Source: [Pantoea] beijingensis
GTDB lineage: Bacteria > Pseudomonadota > Gammaproteobacteria > Enterobacterales > Enterobacteriaceae
Length of the DNA stretch: 64,000 nt
Direction: 5' to 3'
Assembly (NCBI RefSeq): GCF_022647505.1
Contig: NZ_CP071409.1
Span: 2,170,001 to 2,234,000, forward strand
Below are positions 55,093-64,000 of this stretch, in pieces (within the stretch, counting starts at the first letter, position 1; each line of letters begins with the position of its first letter). Below the pieces are notes generated by a model. That model did no database searches. It saw nothing but the letters and a program-made list of their open reading frames with translations, and had not been told where the DNA came from. Position numbers and translations under genes: made by a program.

Positions 55093-55782
55093 ATGCCAGA
55101 AAAATGTAGCCCCGGCTGGTATGGGAAACTTCCCGTTACCGGGGACTTTCTTCAGCAACGGCTCACGGAACATATTGTTACCGGTTGGGCAAACTGGTTT
55201 CAGCAGGGGCTGACCCACTGGCATCACCATACAGCTGCCTCAACGACGGAATTCTTACGGGCACCGGTATGGAATTTTATTCTGCCATTAACCCCCGGCG
55301 TTCAGCGTGTTCAGATGGGCTGTTTATTACCCTCTTGCGATCGAATTGGGCGCGCCTGGCCCCTACTGGCACTCTGTAGCTTCCCCCTGGCCGACTGGTT
55401 TCCCGGTCAGCTCGCACTTTCAGGCGACTGGTATCAAAAGTTGGGCGGCATACTGCTAAAAGGCGTGCGTGAGAGACAGTCGCCGACGGAACTTGAGGCT
55501 AATCTGATCGCCCTGACGCCCCTTCCAACACGGGAAAATCAGCAATCCATGATTGTGGGGTATGATGATTTGCCCATTAGCCTGAGCTGGCGTGGCGTGG
55601 CCGATCATTTTGATCCACAGAAATCCATCAGCTACTGGTGGAGTAACCGCAGCGATGGTTATCCGCACGCAACACATAAACACAGCGGAACGCTGACGGC
55701 GGAGCTCTTTTCTCTATTATTTAATCCGGCGGCGGGGGCGCAGCCGGGGCGTAACGGGCTCTATCCGCCCATGTTTGAATAG
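55093..55782 (+). CDS. tagF: T6SS-associated protein TagF
   Basis: Member of the TagF/SciT family, 229 residues; in Pseudomonas aeruginosa TagF represses T6SS assembly after translation. It begins MPEKCSPGWYGKLPVTGDFL, with the family signature GWYGKLPxxGDF, and contains GCLLPSCDRIGRAWPLL. ATG at 55093 has AAGG upstream; a longer ORF from 55015 would add 26 residues that look unlike the family. Overlaps the next gene's ORF region but not its chosen start (55820). Confidence 0.9.
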   Translation: MPEKCSPGWYGKLPVTGDFLQQRLTEHIVTGWANWFQQGLTHWHHHTAASTTEFLRAPVWNFILPLTPGVQRVQMGCLLPSCDRIGRAWPLLALCSFPLADWFPGQLALSGDWYQKLGGILLKGVRERQSPTELEANLIALTPLPTRENQQSMIVGYDDLPISLSWRGVADHFDPQKSISYWWSNRSDGYPHATHKHSGTLTAELFSLLFNPAAGAQPGRNGLYPPMFE

Positions 55783-55819
55783 CGTTATGCCATTACGGCC
55801 TTCTATTGCAGGAAAATTC

Positions 55820-56989
55820 ATGCGATTTACCCTTATTCAAAACTACACAGAGATGCCGCTAACCACTGTTGATTTCTCACCTCCGGGGGGCACAATCGGT
55901 CGCAGCCTTGATAACGATCTGGTTCTGCCGGATGAAGAACGGGTTATTTCACGCCTGCAGGCACTGGTGCACGTTGCGAATAACGGAGAGTGTCGTCTCA
56001 CCAACCTGGGTAGCGTAACGGCGGTTGTGCTGAATGGCACGCCGCTGGAACGTGGCCGTCAGGTCGCGTTACAGCACGCCGATCGGCTCGGTATTGGCGA
56101 TTATACTCTTGAAGTTAGCGACCCCAACATCCCGGTATCACCGCAGGAAGATCCTTGCGACCCCTTGGTCCTTTTTGGCCAGCAGGAGGACTCGACGCTC
56201 GATCCTCTCGGAATTCTGCGACCTGCAGAACCGCCGGCCCATCCACCGATCGGTGACGAACCCGCCTCAGAGTTGCCTCCCGTTCGCAGCGCTAAAACCG
56301 GCGGTGCACGGTTAGATATCGATCCGTTACCGCACGAGGCCATTGGACGTAGCGGAGATGAAGACTGTACCGGCGATACGTTATTAGTTGAAGCGCTTCT
56401 TGAAGGCATGGGACTGGATCGTAACCAAAGCGCCATGCAGCTTACGGAAGAACAGATGCGGATGACGGGCCGAATGCTGAGTTTGTTTTCCCAGGGAACG
56501 GTCGCGTTGCTCTCTTCCCGCTCGATCCTGAAGCGCGGCGTAAAAGCAGAGATGACCATGATCCTCAATGAGGCAAACAACCCGTTTAAAATTTTGCCGT
56601 CCGGAAAAACCGTACTGATGCAAATGTATCAGAGCCAAATGCCCGGCTTTATGCAGCCTGAACAGGCAGTACGGGATGCGCTGGTTGATTTACAGGCGCA
56701 TCAGTTGGGTATGATTTCAGGCATCCGCGCTATTATTGCCGCCATGCTGCAATCTTTTAATCCGCAACATTTAGAAGAAGAAGCAAAACGCAGCGGCGCA
56801 CTACCGAAAATGGCCCTCTCCGCTTCACGTAAAGCGGCACTGTGGGACTATTTTATGCGCAATTATTGCCATACCGCTGGCGAGATAGAAGATGATTTCC
56901 ATACGCTCTTTGGTGAAGCCTTTTTGCATGCGTATGACGTTGAAGTTAATCAGTATAAAGACTCACAAACGAAAGCGGATGACGAATGA
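55820..56989 (+). CDS. FHA-domain T6SS protein (TagH/Fha1-like)
   Basis: 389-residue forkhead-associated protein, the phosphothreonine reader of the T6SS threonine phosphorylation pathway. FHA residues are GRSLDNDLVL (27-36), ISRLQALV (43-50) and NLGSVTAVVLNG. The usual His of SxxH is Gln here. A linker (about 110-190, Pro-rich) leads to the C-terminal T6SS-FHA domain with LLVEALLEGMGLD and LLSSRSILKRGVKAEMTM. Start at 55820 has CAGGAAAA upstream. Ends in an ATGA overlap with the phosphatase gene. Confidence 0.88.
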   Translation: MRFTLIQNYTEMPLTTVDFSPPGGTIGRSLDNDLVLPDEERVISRLQALVHVANNGECRLTNLGSVTAVVLNGTPLERGRQVALQHADRLGIGDYTLEVSDPNIPVSPQEDPCDPLVLFGQQEDSTLDPLGILRPAEPPAHPPIGDEPASELPPVRSAKTGGARLDIDPLPHEAIGRSGDEDCTGDTLLVEALLEGMGLDRNQSAMQLTEEQMRMTGRMLSLFSQGTVALLSSRSILKRGVKAEMTMILNEANNPFKILPSGKTVLMQMYQSQMPGFMQPEQAVRDALVDLQAHQLGMISGIRAIIAAMLQSFNPQHLEEEAKRSGALPKMALSASRKAALWDYFMRNYCHTAGEIEDDFHTLFGEAFLHAYDVEVNQYKDSQTKADDE

Positions 56990-57762
56990 ATATCGCCTTT
57001 GCATCAACGTCACAAACCGGTGCCAGAGAGAGTAATCAGGATCAAATTGGAACTATGCTGGGAGAAAACAGCGCCTGTTTTATCGTCTGCGATGGCGTCG
57101 CGGGTTCACCTGGCGGCGGCGAAGCGGCAAAAATAGCGTGCCATACATTGTTGAGGACGCTGCAGGATAACAAACATTTTACCGCCGAGGATACCCGACT
57201 GGCGGTGGAAAAAAGTGCAAGAACCCTTCGGGAAGCACAAGGGATTAATCCGAAACTTCAGCACATGAGCACCACGCTGGCTGCCCTGTTTATCGATCGT
57301 GATTATTCGCTCTCATGGTGGGCGCACGCAGGCGACAGCCGCATTTACCACTTCCGACGGGGCTATATCAATCGCGTCACAAGTGACCATAGTCTGGCCC
57401 AACAGATGAAGGAAGCCGGTTATGAAAATACCGGAATTAACAGCAATTTACTTTATAATGCGCTGGGCGTTGATACCGCAGGTTATGTGGCCTTTAGTGA
57501 GATGCTTACGCTTGAAGATGGCGATGCTTTTTTAGTCTGTAGTGACGGATTTTGGCTGAGTCTGCAGGCAGAAGAGATGGAACTGGCATTACGGATGGTG
57601 AACTCACCCGATGAGTGGCTGACCCTGATGCTAAAAGCCATCGACCGGGGTGCCGCCAGCGATAACTTAAGCGCTATTGCGGTATGGGTTGGCTCCCCGC
57701 AGGAAACGACGTTGTTATATTCACTGGCTGATTCGGCGCGCTTGATGCCGCCACGCGATTAA
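56986..57762 (+). CDS. pppA: PP2C-family Ser/Thr phosphatase (PppA-like)
   Basis: 258-residue metal-dependent phosphatase that should reverse PpkA phosphorylation of the FHA protein. Metal ligands are Asp19 (SNQDQ), Asp36-Gly37 (CDGVAG), then HAGDSRIYHFRRG, VCSDGFW and AASDNLSAIAVW, covering all PP2C motifs. It overlaps the FHA gene by 4 bases, so coupled translation is likely. The catalytic set appears complete. Confidence 0.9.
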   Translation: MNIAFASTSQTGARESNQDQIGTMLGENSACFIVCDGVAGSPGGGEAAKIACHTLLRTLQDNKHFTAEDTRLAVEKSARTLREAQGINPKLQHMSTTLAALFIDRDYSLSWWAHAGDSRIYHFRRGYINRVTSDHSLAQQMKEAGYENTGINSNLLYNALGVDTAGYVAFSEMLTLEDGDAFLVCSDGFWLSLQAEEMELALRMVNSPDEWLTLMLKAIDRGAASDNLSAIAVWVGSPQETTLLYSLADSARLMPPRD

Positions 57763-57776
57763 CACCAAGGAACGAT

Positions 57777-58727
57777 ATGAAATATTGGTTACCCGGGGTT
57801 GCCATGCTGTTGATGGCTTTTACTACCCACGCGGAAAATTATCGCGTTGTCTATTCACCCAATCTGTCGCTTGAGGTGTTTATTGATAACGTTGAGAGCA
57901 ATGCGTTGCAGGACTGGTGTCAAAAATCCCTGCATCTGCGTATTGTTTCCGGTGCGCGTAATGAATCACAGATATTGGATAACTTTCTTCCCCGCGTCGG
58001 TAAGCTATTAACCAGTCAGTGCAGTAAATTGACCAATCTGTCATGGCAAATGACCAACCGGCAGGGTACGGCTCTGGCCAGCGGGACAGCGGATAATACC
58101 AACGACTGGAAACCGGTAGTGACCGCGGATGCCACGGCAACAGCGAATGCATCCAATGCGGCGCCATTAGATCTCTCCCGCCCGGCAAACAGCGCATCAC
58201 TGCCACAATTTGAACTGCCCGGTGGTTGCCGTTTCAGGACCTGGTGGGATGAAAACAGTCAGTCAATATTTATACCCGACGATCGAGCCCTGACCTGTTC
58301 ATCTGAAGGCTGGCTTGAAGGAAGTAGCCAGATTACGCGCGCGCACGGAGATAAAACGACGACAACCGTAGTCGACTTTTACCAGGGCTATCCGCTGGTC
58401 AATATACACGCGGCCAAGAACAGCATGAACGTTGTGACAGTCAACAATCAGCGGATGGTCGTTGCCGCTCAGGACGCTCCCGATAGCTGGCTGGTATTAC
58501 CATTTAATCCTGCGTTGCATGCTTGGTCTTTCGGCGGCACGCTACTGGTGAAAATGGATAAAAGTCAGGCTGATGATGTTGCCCGTGTCAAAGCCCATGT
58601 CGATGCCCTCAAAAAAACCTGGACACCCCTGGTCGCTTCCGAAGTTAAGATGACCGTGTTACTGGTTGACGATCTTCATGCCGACCTCGCCGATCCGGCC
58701 ATTGGGGCATACCGTACCGTTAATTAA
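57777..58727 (+). CDS. Unknown exported protein within the T6SS-like module
   Basis: 316 residues with a signal peptide (MKYWLPGVAMLLMAFTTHA) and hence probably periplasmic. I recognise no domain. The mature part begins ENYRVVYSPNLSLEVFIDN, has an Ala/Thr/Asn-rich linker near residues 115-140 (ATATANASNAAPLDLSRP), four or more Cys, and a C-terminal part of alternating strands. It starts 14 bases after pppA and ends 61 bases before the kinase gene, so it belongs to the same transcript. It may sense or bind something on the periplasmic side of the kinase; that is speculation. Confidence 0.7.
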   Translation: MKYWLPGVAMLLMAFTTHAENYRVVYSPNLSLEVFIDNVESNALQDWCQKSLHLRIVSGARNESQILDNFLPRVGKLLTSQCSKLTNLSWQMTNRQGTALASGTADNTNDWKPVVTADATATANASNAAPLDLSRPANSASLPQFELPGGCRFRTWWDENSQSIFIPDDRALTCSSEGWLEGSSQITRAHGDKTTTTVVDFYQGYPLVNIHAAKNSMNVVTVNNQRMVVAAQDAPDSWLVLPFNPALHAWSFGGTLLVKMDKSQADDVARVKAHVDALKKTWTPLVASEVKMTVLLVDDLHADLADPAIGAYRTVN

Positions 58728-58788
58728 TTGCAGGCGTACCGCCTGCGACGATCAGGTTGCTAGCATTAACGCTCAGAGAGTGTCAAAT

Positions 58789-60207
58789 ATGTCGGGAAAT
58801 GAAAATCAGAAAAACGTGCCTAATGCATTACCTGCCGGGTATCGTTTTAATGAGTTTGAGATTAAAGAAGTAATTGGTGGCGGCGGATTTGGCATTGTTT
58901 ATCGTGCGTGGGACCATTTGCTTGAACGCTCTATTGCCATCAAAGAGTATATGCCGGTATCGCTGGCCATGCGAAACGATGACCTGAGCCTGACGCTGCG
59001 GGGTGAACGTCATCATAAAATTTTCACTGCTGGCCTAAATAGTTTTATTCATGAGGCGCGCCTGCTGGCCCGCTTTAATCATCCTGGCCTGCTGCACGTA
59101 TTACGTTTTTGGGAAGAGAATGGCACCGCCTATATGGGCACGCTCTACTATAGCGGCATAACGTTAAAGGAGTGGCAGCAGAACAGCCCTGAACGCATTA
59201 ATGAAGCATGGATAAGGCGACTACTGCCCCCACTTTTTAGCGCCATTAACACCATCCACCTCGCCGGTTACCTGCACCGGGATATCTCACTGGATAATAT
59301 TCAGATCCAGGATAACCAATTGCCAGTTTTGCTGGATTTCGGTTCAGCCCGTAAGGAAATAGGCAACCTCTCCGATGAAACCGAAATCATGCTTAAACCC
59401 GGTTTCGCCCCTATCGAACAGTACAATGAAGGATGCGATAGCGAACAAGGACCCTGGACCGATATTTACGCTCTTGGCGCGGTATTACACGCACTGGTCA
59501 CCGGTGCGCCACCACCAATCAGCGTCGTGCGCTGTATTGAAGATAATTATCAACCTCTGGTTGAACGTTGTCCCGATGGTTATTCACTGCCGCTACTGCA
59601 CGCAATTGATCGGGCGCTGGCCCTGCAAGCTGATGAGCGCCCCCGCACCATAGATGAATTCGCCGCCCTGATTAATCTGCCAGTAAGCGATGTCCAACAA
59701 TTGGTCACCGCGGTGGCGCCGCTCGTCAGTCTTGATGACAAGCCCGAGGTCGCCGAAGCCGTCGAGCCTGTTATTCTGGCCGTGAATCCGGCGGCAGGTG
59801 CGGCAGAAAATGTAGTCACTGGAAGCACACGCCGTCTGTCGCGTCCGCTGATAGCATTAAGCGCGCTTGCCGTCGTCATGGTTATTGGTCTGATCTGGTT
59901 GCTTGATAGTGGCAATGCACCGCAGCAGGAAGTCGGGCAAGCGGCTCTTTCGGAGGGTTCAACGCCATCCCATTCTGACGCAGCCGCATCACCAGCCCTC
60001 GCCACCGTCTATCTACAATTAAAAAACGGTGAGAACGTGCGCCTGAATGGCACCAGAGTCACCCCCCAACCCGCCAATCGCGGCTATGCCTCACTGCATC
60101 TGGCAGCAGGGGAATACACCCTTGAGATTGAACGTCAGGACGGCGCGCACTCACAGCAGTTGAAGATCGATCGGGCGGGTACCTGGCTGATTAACCCTGG
60201 CTTATAA
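58789..60207 (+). CDS. ppkA: Membrane Ser/Thr protein kinase (PpkA-like)
   Basis: 472-residue Hanks-type kinase. Glycine-rich loop GGGGFGIVY (30-38), catalytic Lys52 (AIKEYMP), Glu89, HRDISLDN (163-170) and DFGSA (183-187) are all present, so it should be active. A single membrane segment (about 353-372, PLIALSALAVVMVIGLIWLL) is followed by a 95-residue periplasmic PEGA-like domain. In P. aeruginosa, PpkA phosphorylates Fha1 to start T6SS assembly. Start at 58789 is chosen by similarity; the ORF extension overlaps the upstream gene. Confidence 0.9.
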   Translation: MSGNENQKNVPNALPAGYRFNEFEIKEVIGGGGFGIVYRAWDHLLERSIAIKEYMPVSLAMRNDDLSLTLRGERHHKIFTAGLNSFIHEARLLARFNHPGLLHVLRFWEENGTAYMGTLYYSGITLKEWQQNSPERINEAWIRRLLPPLFSAINTIHLAGYLHRDISLDNIQIQDNQLPVLLDFGSARKEIGNLSDETEIMLKPGFAPIEQYNEGCDSEQGPWTDIYALGAVLHALVTGAPPPISVVRCIEDNYQPLVERCPDGYSLPLLHAIDRALALQADERPRTIDEFAALINLPVSDVQQLVTAVAPLVSLDDKPEVAEAVEPVILAVNPAAGAAENVVTGSTRRLSRPLIALSALAVVMVIGLIWLLDSGNAPQQEVGQAALSEGSTPSHSDAAASPALATVYLQLKNGENVRLNGTRVTPQPANRGYASLHLAAGEYTLEIERQDGAHSQQLKIDRAGTWLINPGL

Positions 60208-60218
60208 CGGCATTTACG

Positions 60219-60242
60219 CTATCCCCACGATGCTGGGGATAG
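60219..60242. terminator. Bidirectional hairpin between convergent ppkA and chaC
   Basis: CTATCCCC/GGGGATAG is an 8-bp stem with an 8-base loop, just outside both stop codons. No T-run; function inferred from position. Confidence 0.5.
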
Positions 60243-60245
60243 GTA

Positions 60246-60923
60246 TCATCCTGCCGATGACTGCTTGCAGGTTTGTAGCGCACGCACCCGCTGCACTAAA
60301 TCTTTCAGGCAGTCGTCCTGCATACCCCGTTTAATTAACTCTTGTTCCAGCGAAAACAGATATTGTGCATTGGTCCCCAGTGGGCCACTGGCGTGCGCAA
60401 TTAGGGGAGCAATAGTGCCCGGGCAAGAATCCGCTTCATAATGTGGATGACGCGGATCCATCACAAACACCATCGCCGTAACTTTACGCCCATCCTCAAG
60501 CGTTAGCTCACACCAGGTTGGCAAATAGCACCCGGTCACCATTTCGCGTTTCCACAACAGCGTCAACTCTTCGTGCAGCATCTCTTCCGGCAAACGAAAC
60601 GCCAACCCGCTGGTTTTTCCCCCTGCTTTCAGGGCCAACATACGGCCCGGCTGAAGCGATGTGCCCCGCCCTGCAGTTAAGCGCAGGCAAAAGGCGCGGT
60701 GCCAACCCTCAAGGGTTCCGCTCGCCACCTCATCCGATTCAAAAACAGGATTCCACATCAGTGAGCCGTAGCCAAATATCCACACCGGACTATTATCAGG
60801 CCGGCATGCCAACGTCGCGGCCAAAGATGCAGCGCGTTGTTCACTACTCCACAGCAGCGATTCCTCAATAGTGCCATAAGCAGTTTTACAGTCTGCTTTC
60901 ACCAGGAAATCACGCGTCAACAT
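60246..60923 (-). CDS. chaC: Glutathione-specific gamma-glutamylcyclotransferase ChaC
   Basis: Degrades glutathione to 5-oxoproline and Cys-Gly in the cytoplasm. 225 residues with the substrate-binding motif VWIFGYGSLMWNP near residue 47 and ChaC blocks GWHRAFCLRLTAGRG and SCPGTIAPLIAHASGPLG. Start at 60923 has AGGAGG 5 bases upstream, a strong site that excludes the six-codon extension. chaB and chaC share a strand; chaA is divergent, as in E. coli. Confidence 0.93.
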   Translation of the reverse strand: MLTRDFLVKADCKTAYGTIEESLLWSSEQRAASLAATLACRPDNSPVWIFGYGSLMWNPVFESDEVASGTLEGWHRAFCLRLTAGRGTSLQPGRMLALKAGGKTSGLAFRLPEEMLHEELTLLWKREMVTGCYLPTWCELTLEDGRKVTAMVFVMDPRHPHYEADSCPGTIAPLIAHASGPLGTNAQYLFSLEQELIKRGMQDDCLKDLVQRVRALQTCKQSSAG

Positions 60924-61280
60924 TTGAACCTCCTGCGCCACTGCTCTATTTCCCTGTAATAGATGGCCACTTTTATCATTGGAATAACATTATCTCACTT
61001 GCCATCACGTCAACCCGCCAATTATTCGGGCTGTAACGCAGCAACAAGTCGGTAAAGCTTACTCAGGTTATTTTGCCTATGTGCTCAGCCACAGCCAACA
61101 ATGCTGTAACCTGTCGTAGGATGAGTATAAGAACTTATTCATTTATTCCGACACAATCAAGCCAGATTGTGACAACACAGGAAAAAATCTTAGTACCGCA
61201 AATAATTAGCGAATAAAGGACCTGTTCGCGATAACGTCGACAATGCAGACAGGACTCAGATACTCGCTGAAGCGGACTAC
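60924..61280. other. Intergenic region chaC/chaB with repeat copy B
   Basis: 357 bases between two same-strand genes, holding the dispersed repeat and possibly a chaC promoter. No ORF is supported. Confidence 0.4.
61081..61130 (+). repeat. Dispersed intergenic repeat, copy B
   Basis: Shares CACAGCCAACAATGC (61090-61104) exactly with copy A at 19666-19680, and ends AGGATGAGTATAA where copy A ends GGATGATGGGTATAA. The left flank here (TTACTCAGG near 61058-61068) looks like the outer part of the same element. Both copies are on the plus strand. Confidence 0.5.
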
Positions 61281-61508
61281 TCACTTCTTATGCCATTTAT
61301 CATCATCGCCTTTTTGATATTGATGTTTCACCGCAGACCAGGCAACTTTATGCGCGGTTTCCTCGCGCGAGTCATCACCTCGCCGGTCCTGCTTTTCTTT
61401 ATATTCATCCCACGCGTGATTATACGCCTCTTTATAAATATCCTGAGCATGGTCGGGCAGAACGCGCTTTACGCTATCCGGTAACGCATTTTTCGTTTTA
61501 TACGGCAT
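61281..61508 (-). CDS. chaB: ChaB, putative cation transport regulator
   Basis: Small acidic and basic helical protein of 75 residues (76 in E. coli), MPYKTKNALPDSVKRVLPDH. It was proposed as a regulator of the ChaA antiporter, mostly from its position. KEAYNHAWDEYKEKQ and AHKVAWSAVKHQYQK are conserved. Start at 61508 has AGGAGAG upstream; the 11-codon extension is not supported. Confidence 0.93.
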   Translation of the reverse strand: MPYKTKNALPDSVKRVLPDHAQDIYKEAYNHAWDEYKEKQDRRGDDSREETAHKVAWSAVKHQYQKGDDDKWHKK

Positions 61509-61952
61509 TTCTCTCTCCTGAAGATTACATCCGCATTGCATGGCAGTGCCTAACAGCGCATGTGAGAAAAATTACGGTTATATCAGTGTGGCCTATCGTC
61601 ACTAAAGTGCAAGCCGACATTTAAAGACAACTAAAGCAGAAAAATAAAAATAGACGCTATTTATCCATATAATCATAGCGATTTATCATTTTTATTAAGC
61701 AGTAATATCACTTTATAAAGATGCTAATCGCCTTAAAGATAGAATATTATTTCAGTTAACACGCAGTAATAGCCATTATTATGGTATTTAACAGTTAATC
61801 AGTAAAATAGCGTAAACAGAGAATCAATTTTTGTCACAACGTTCTATACTCTTTTGCTTGTAATATCGATGAAGCACAATAATGATGATAAGCCTGCTGC
61901 AGGTATATGCTGATTTAGGTGTTCAGGACACGTTAAAAGGAGAAAACCGCCT
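61509..61952. other. Divergent promoter region chaB/chaA
   Basis: 444 bases, very AT-rich between about 61620 and 61870. It should contain both promoters. GGAG precedes chaA. No supported ORF or hairpin with a T-run. Confidence 0.45.
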
Positions 61953-63044
61953 ATGGGGGCACATGAAGGCTCGAAAACTCGCCACACAGAATATTCACTC
62001 ATTCTTCCCGTCGCAGCATTAATTATTCTTGCTCTGTGGGGTTCAACTCAATCATTCCCGGTAGTCGTTAGCATTAACCTGCTCGCGCTGGTTGCCATTC
62101 TCAGCAGTGCTTTTAGTGTCGTGCGTCACGCTGACGTTCTCGCGCATCGTTTGGGCGAACCTTTTGGCTCGTTGATCCTGAGTCTTTCCGTAGTAATTCT
62201 TGAAGTGAGTTTGATCTCCGCACTAATGGCAACAGGTGATGCTGCACCTGCGTTAATGCGCGATACGCTTTACTCCATTATCATGATCGTCACCGCCGGG
62301 CTGGTCGGATTCTCTCTGCTACTCGGTGGACGTAAATTCGCCACGCAATACCTTAATCTGGCAGGTGTGAAGCAGTATATGATCGCCATTTTTCCGTTGG
62401 CTATCCTGGTACTGATTTTTCCGAACGCGCTGCCCGGCGGCAATTTCACCACTGGCCAGGCATTGTTAATTGCTGCCATTTCGGCCGCCATGTATGGCGT
62501 GTTTTTGCTTATCCAGACGAAGACTCACCAGAGCCTGTTTGTTTATGAGCACGAAGACGATGGAGACGATCCGCATCACGGTAAACCTTCTGCGCATAGC
62601 AGTCTACGGCATACGCTTTGGCTGATCGTGCATCTTATCGCAGTGATTAGCGTCACCAAGATGAATGCCAATCCGCTGGAGTTTTTGCTGACCGAACTGA
62701 ATGCACCTAAGCAGTTTACCGGGTTCCTGGTCGCGCTGTTGATTCTATCCCCCGAGGGGTTAGGGGCAATACGTGCCGTACTGGCAAATCAGGTACAGCG
62801 CGCAATGAATCTGTTTTTCGGTTCAGTACTGGCGACCATCTCCCTCACGGTACCAGCAGTCGCTATTATTGCCACCCTCACCGATCAGCAACTGGTTTAC
62901 GGGCTGGAGCCTCCGCAGATGGTGATGATGTCAGCCGTATTAATTCTTTGCCACATTTCGTTCTCTACCGGACGTACCAATGTGCTGAACGGCGCAGCGC
63001 ATCTGGCACTGTTTATCGGTTACTTAATGACCATTATGTTATAA
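61953..63044 (+). CDS. chaA: Sodium-potassium/proton antiporter ChaA
   Basis: Cation/proton antiporter of the CaCA family, 363 residues (366 in E. coli), exporting Na+, K+ and Ca2+ at high pH or salt. Two repeats of about five membrane segments surround an acidic His-rich loop (YEHEDDGDDPHHGKP, about residues 196-210). Conserved alpha-repeat residues occur in GEPFGSLILSLSVVILEVSLI and LLILSPEGLGAIRAVLAN. GGAG lies 11 bases before the ATG. Confidence 0.94.
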   Translation: MGAHEGSKTRHTEYSLILPVAALIILALWGSTQSFPVVVSINLLALVAILSSAFSVVRHADVLAHRLGEPFGSLILSLSVVILEVSLISALMATGDAAPALMRDTLYSIIMIVTAGLVGFSLLLGGRKFATQYLNLAGVKQYMIAIFPLAILVLIFPNALPGGNFTTGQALLIAAISAAMYGVFLLIQTKTHQSLFVYEHEDDGDDPHHGKPSAHSSLRHTLWLIVHLIAVISVTKMNANPLEFLLTELNAPKQFTGFLVALLILSPEGLGAIRAVLANQVQRAMNLFFGSVLATISLTVPAVAIIATLTDQQLVYGLEPPQMVMMSAVLILCHISFSTGRTNVLNGAAHLALFIGYLMTIML

Positions 63045-63210
63045 ACAGGGACCGGATTACAGGCTCCTGCTGTGCGGCCATAAGAACAGATGTATGGCCG
63101 CTCTCTGCCAGATTCAATCAATTCGTGACATTGTCACATAGTCTCGCTTTGGCGTTCTGCCATTCCGCGGTCCTGTAACCGCGCTGTGTATCACAAACAT
63201 CTTTGCAATA

Positions 63211-63242
63211 ATGCTAAAGGCGCCCTGAGGCGCCTTTAGCAT
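63211..63242. terminator. Strong bidirectional hairpin between chaA and kdsA
   Basis: ATGCTAAAGGCGCC/GGCGCCTTTAGCAT is a perfect 14-bp stem with a CTGA loop. No T-run, but placed between convergent genes; a shared terminator is likely. Confidence 0.6.
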
Positions 63243-63279
63243 GTCTCTCCCCCAACATCCTTCAAACAGGGTGGTGAGA

Positions 63280-64000
<721 letters not shown>

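Overview
The window looks like a chromosomal segment of an Enterobacterales bacterium. Long blocks keep the gene order of the E. coli ydiJ-to-katE and ast-to-spy regions. The rest points away from E. coli and towards an Erwiniaceae-like organism (Pantoea/Erwinia/Mixta type): kduID, a cyanide-insensitive-type bd oxidase with its small partner, a type VI secretion (T6SS) signalling/membrane module, and intergenic repeats of a kind I recall from Erwinia, Serratia and Yersinia. Genus is inference. No rRNA, tRNA, CRISPR, prophage or insertion sequence was seen.

Layout. 1-8.8 kb: ydiJ (cut by the left edge), ydiK, the sRNA RprA with an RcsB box, ppsA with a Cra box, divergent ppsR, then aroH. 8.9-15.2 kb, minus strand: selO, the degenerate EAL protein ydiV, nlpC, btuD-btuE-btuC, mdtJI. 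15.8-23.2 kb, minus strand: the translation block thrS-infC-rpmI-rplT-pheM-pheS-pheT-ihfA, with the pheM leader peptide and attenuator and the AUU start of infC. 23.5-36.9 kb: ydiY, ydiZ, yniA, yniB, hxpB, kduI-kduD, ydjM, tcyP, katE, osmE, nadE, cho; cho and ydjM have LexA boxes. 37.0-44.0 kb: spy and the arginine succinyltransferase operon astCADBE, with a sigma-54 promoter. 44.6-47.2 kb: cioA-cioB plus a 53-residue membrane protein. 47.3-50.7 kb: yneE, the inverse autotransporter ychO, and a periplasmic PEBP-family protein.

51.2-60.2 kb, plus strand: an SH3-type lipoprotein, TssL with an OmpA-like tail, a TssM that ends at 671 residues, TagF, an FHA protein, a PP2C phosphatase, an unknown exported protein and a Ser/Thr kinase. 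No sheath, tube, spike, baseplate or ClpV gene is in the window. From memory of E. coli, ychO and the cha genes are near neighbours there, so this module appears inserted between them. 60.2-64 kb: chaC, chaB, divergent chaA, and kdsA (cut by the right edge).

The parts worth most attention are the reduced T6SS-like module with its shortened TssM and unknown partner protein, a candidate leftward small RNA at about 50.01-50.09 kb, the dispersed repeat, and several tiny or doubtful ORFs.
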